From contig JASAMV010002350.1 in NCBI GenBank assembly GCA_030248065.1, positions 1 to 64,000 on the forward strand: DNA of 64,000 nt, read 5' to 3'. The first letter of the stretch is position 1; the number at the start of each line of letters is the position of its first letter. The DNA comes from Rhynchonema sp. JSB1_4 (Eukaryota > Nematoda > Chromadorea > Monhysterida > Xyalidae). Below are positions 63,826 through 64,000 of the stretch, one piece after another. Below the pieces are notes generated by a model. It had not been told where the DNA came from. It did not search any database and saw nothing but the letters and a program-made list of their open reading frames with translations. Made by a program: the position numbers and the translations under genes.

Positions 63826-64000
63826 ACGAAAACACACACTATTCTCTAGCTCAGGACCCACTCAAAATTGGGCCCGACATGGGGGTCCGAGGATTCGAAA
63901 ATGGACATCTTTTTTTGGCCAGACTCGAAACGTCGGACCTGATATGGATCCATGGGTATATACACAATGCGTGTTGGAGTATACGTCTGAGTGGGATATA

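Overview
This is a window of animal nuclear DNA, probably from an invertebrate bilaterian. The genes are split by many GT-AG introns, the code is standard, and the families found (PRPF39, UDP-glucuronosyltransferase, two-pore K+ channel, PhyH dioxygenase, LAPTM4) are metazoan-type. I could not identify the lineage. No operons, CRISPR arrays, tRNA or rRNA genes were seen.

Layout. 1-3734 is an 87-bp satellite array that runs off the left edge. 3735-15350 is a dense nest of short transposons with almost no host coding sequence. 15445-25838 (+) is a complete PRPF39 gene, a U1 snRNP splicing factor. 26 to 36 kb is gene-poor and repeat-rich. 36054-40505 (+) is a UDP-glycosyltransferase. 48236-41050 (-) is a K2P potassium channel that converges on the UGT. 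53999-51812 (-) is a phytanoyl-CoA-dioxygenase-family enzyme. 56599-54760 (-) is a LAPTM4-like membrane protein. 63295-59086 (-) is a secreted Cys-rich protein of unknown family. For PRPF39, K2P, PhyH and LAPTM4 I rebuilt every exon junction by hand and the reading phase closes throughout (670, 635, 305 and 226 aa). UGT (510 aa) and the secreted protein (443 aa) also close, but each has one or two weaker junctions. The genes are unrelated in function and appear to be independent transcription units.

Mobile DNA dominates the rest. About ten elements show hAT-superfamily hallmarks: termini starting CAG (CAGTG, CAGAG, CAGGG) and 8-bp target duplications, many of them perfect. Other groups are a TA-flanked MITE (CCGTAAAAACC ends) caught inserted into another copy of itself, a TAA-flanked Harbinger-like foldback, a TTAA-flanked MITE, a small Helitron, and a large-hairpin element built of GGTATTG words.

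The most notable observation is a 387-bp hAT-like element at 16240-16626, with a perfect 8-bp target duplication, sitting inside a conserved coding exon of PRPF39. A GT...AG pair formed by the element's left end and the right target duplication would remove it in frame, so it is a candidate transposon-derived intron (introner) in a splicing-factor gene. The second is the K2P channel, whose first pore filter reads ACGYN where TIGYG is expected.
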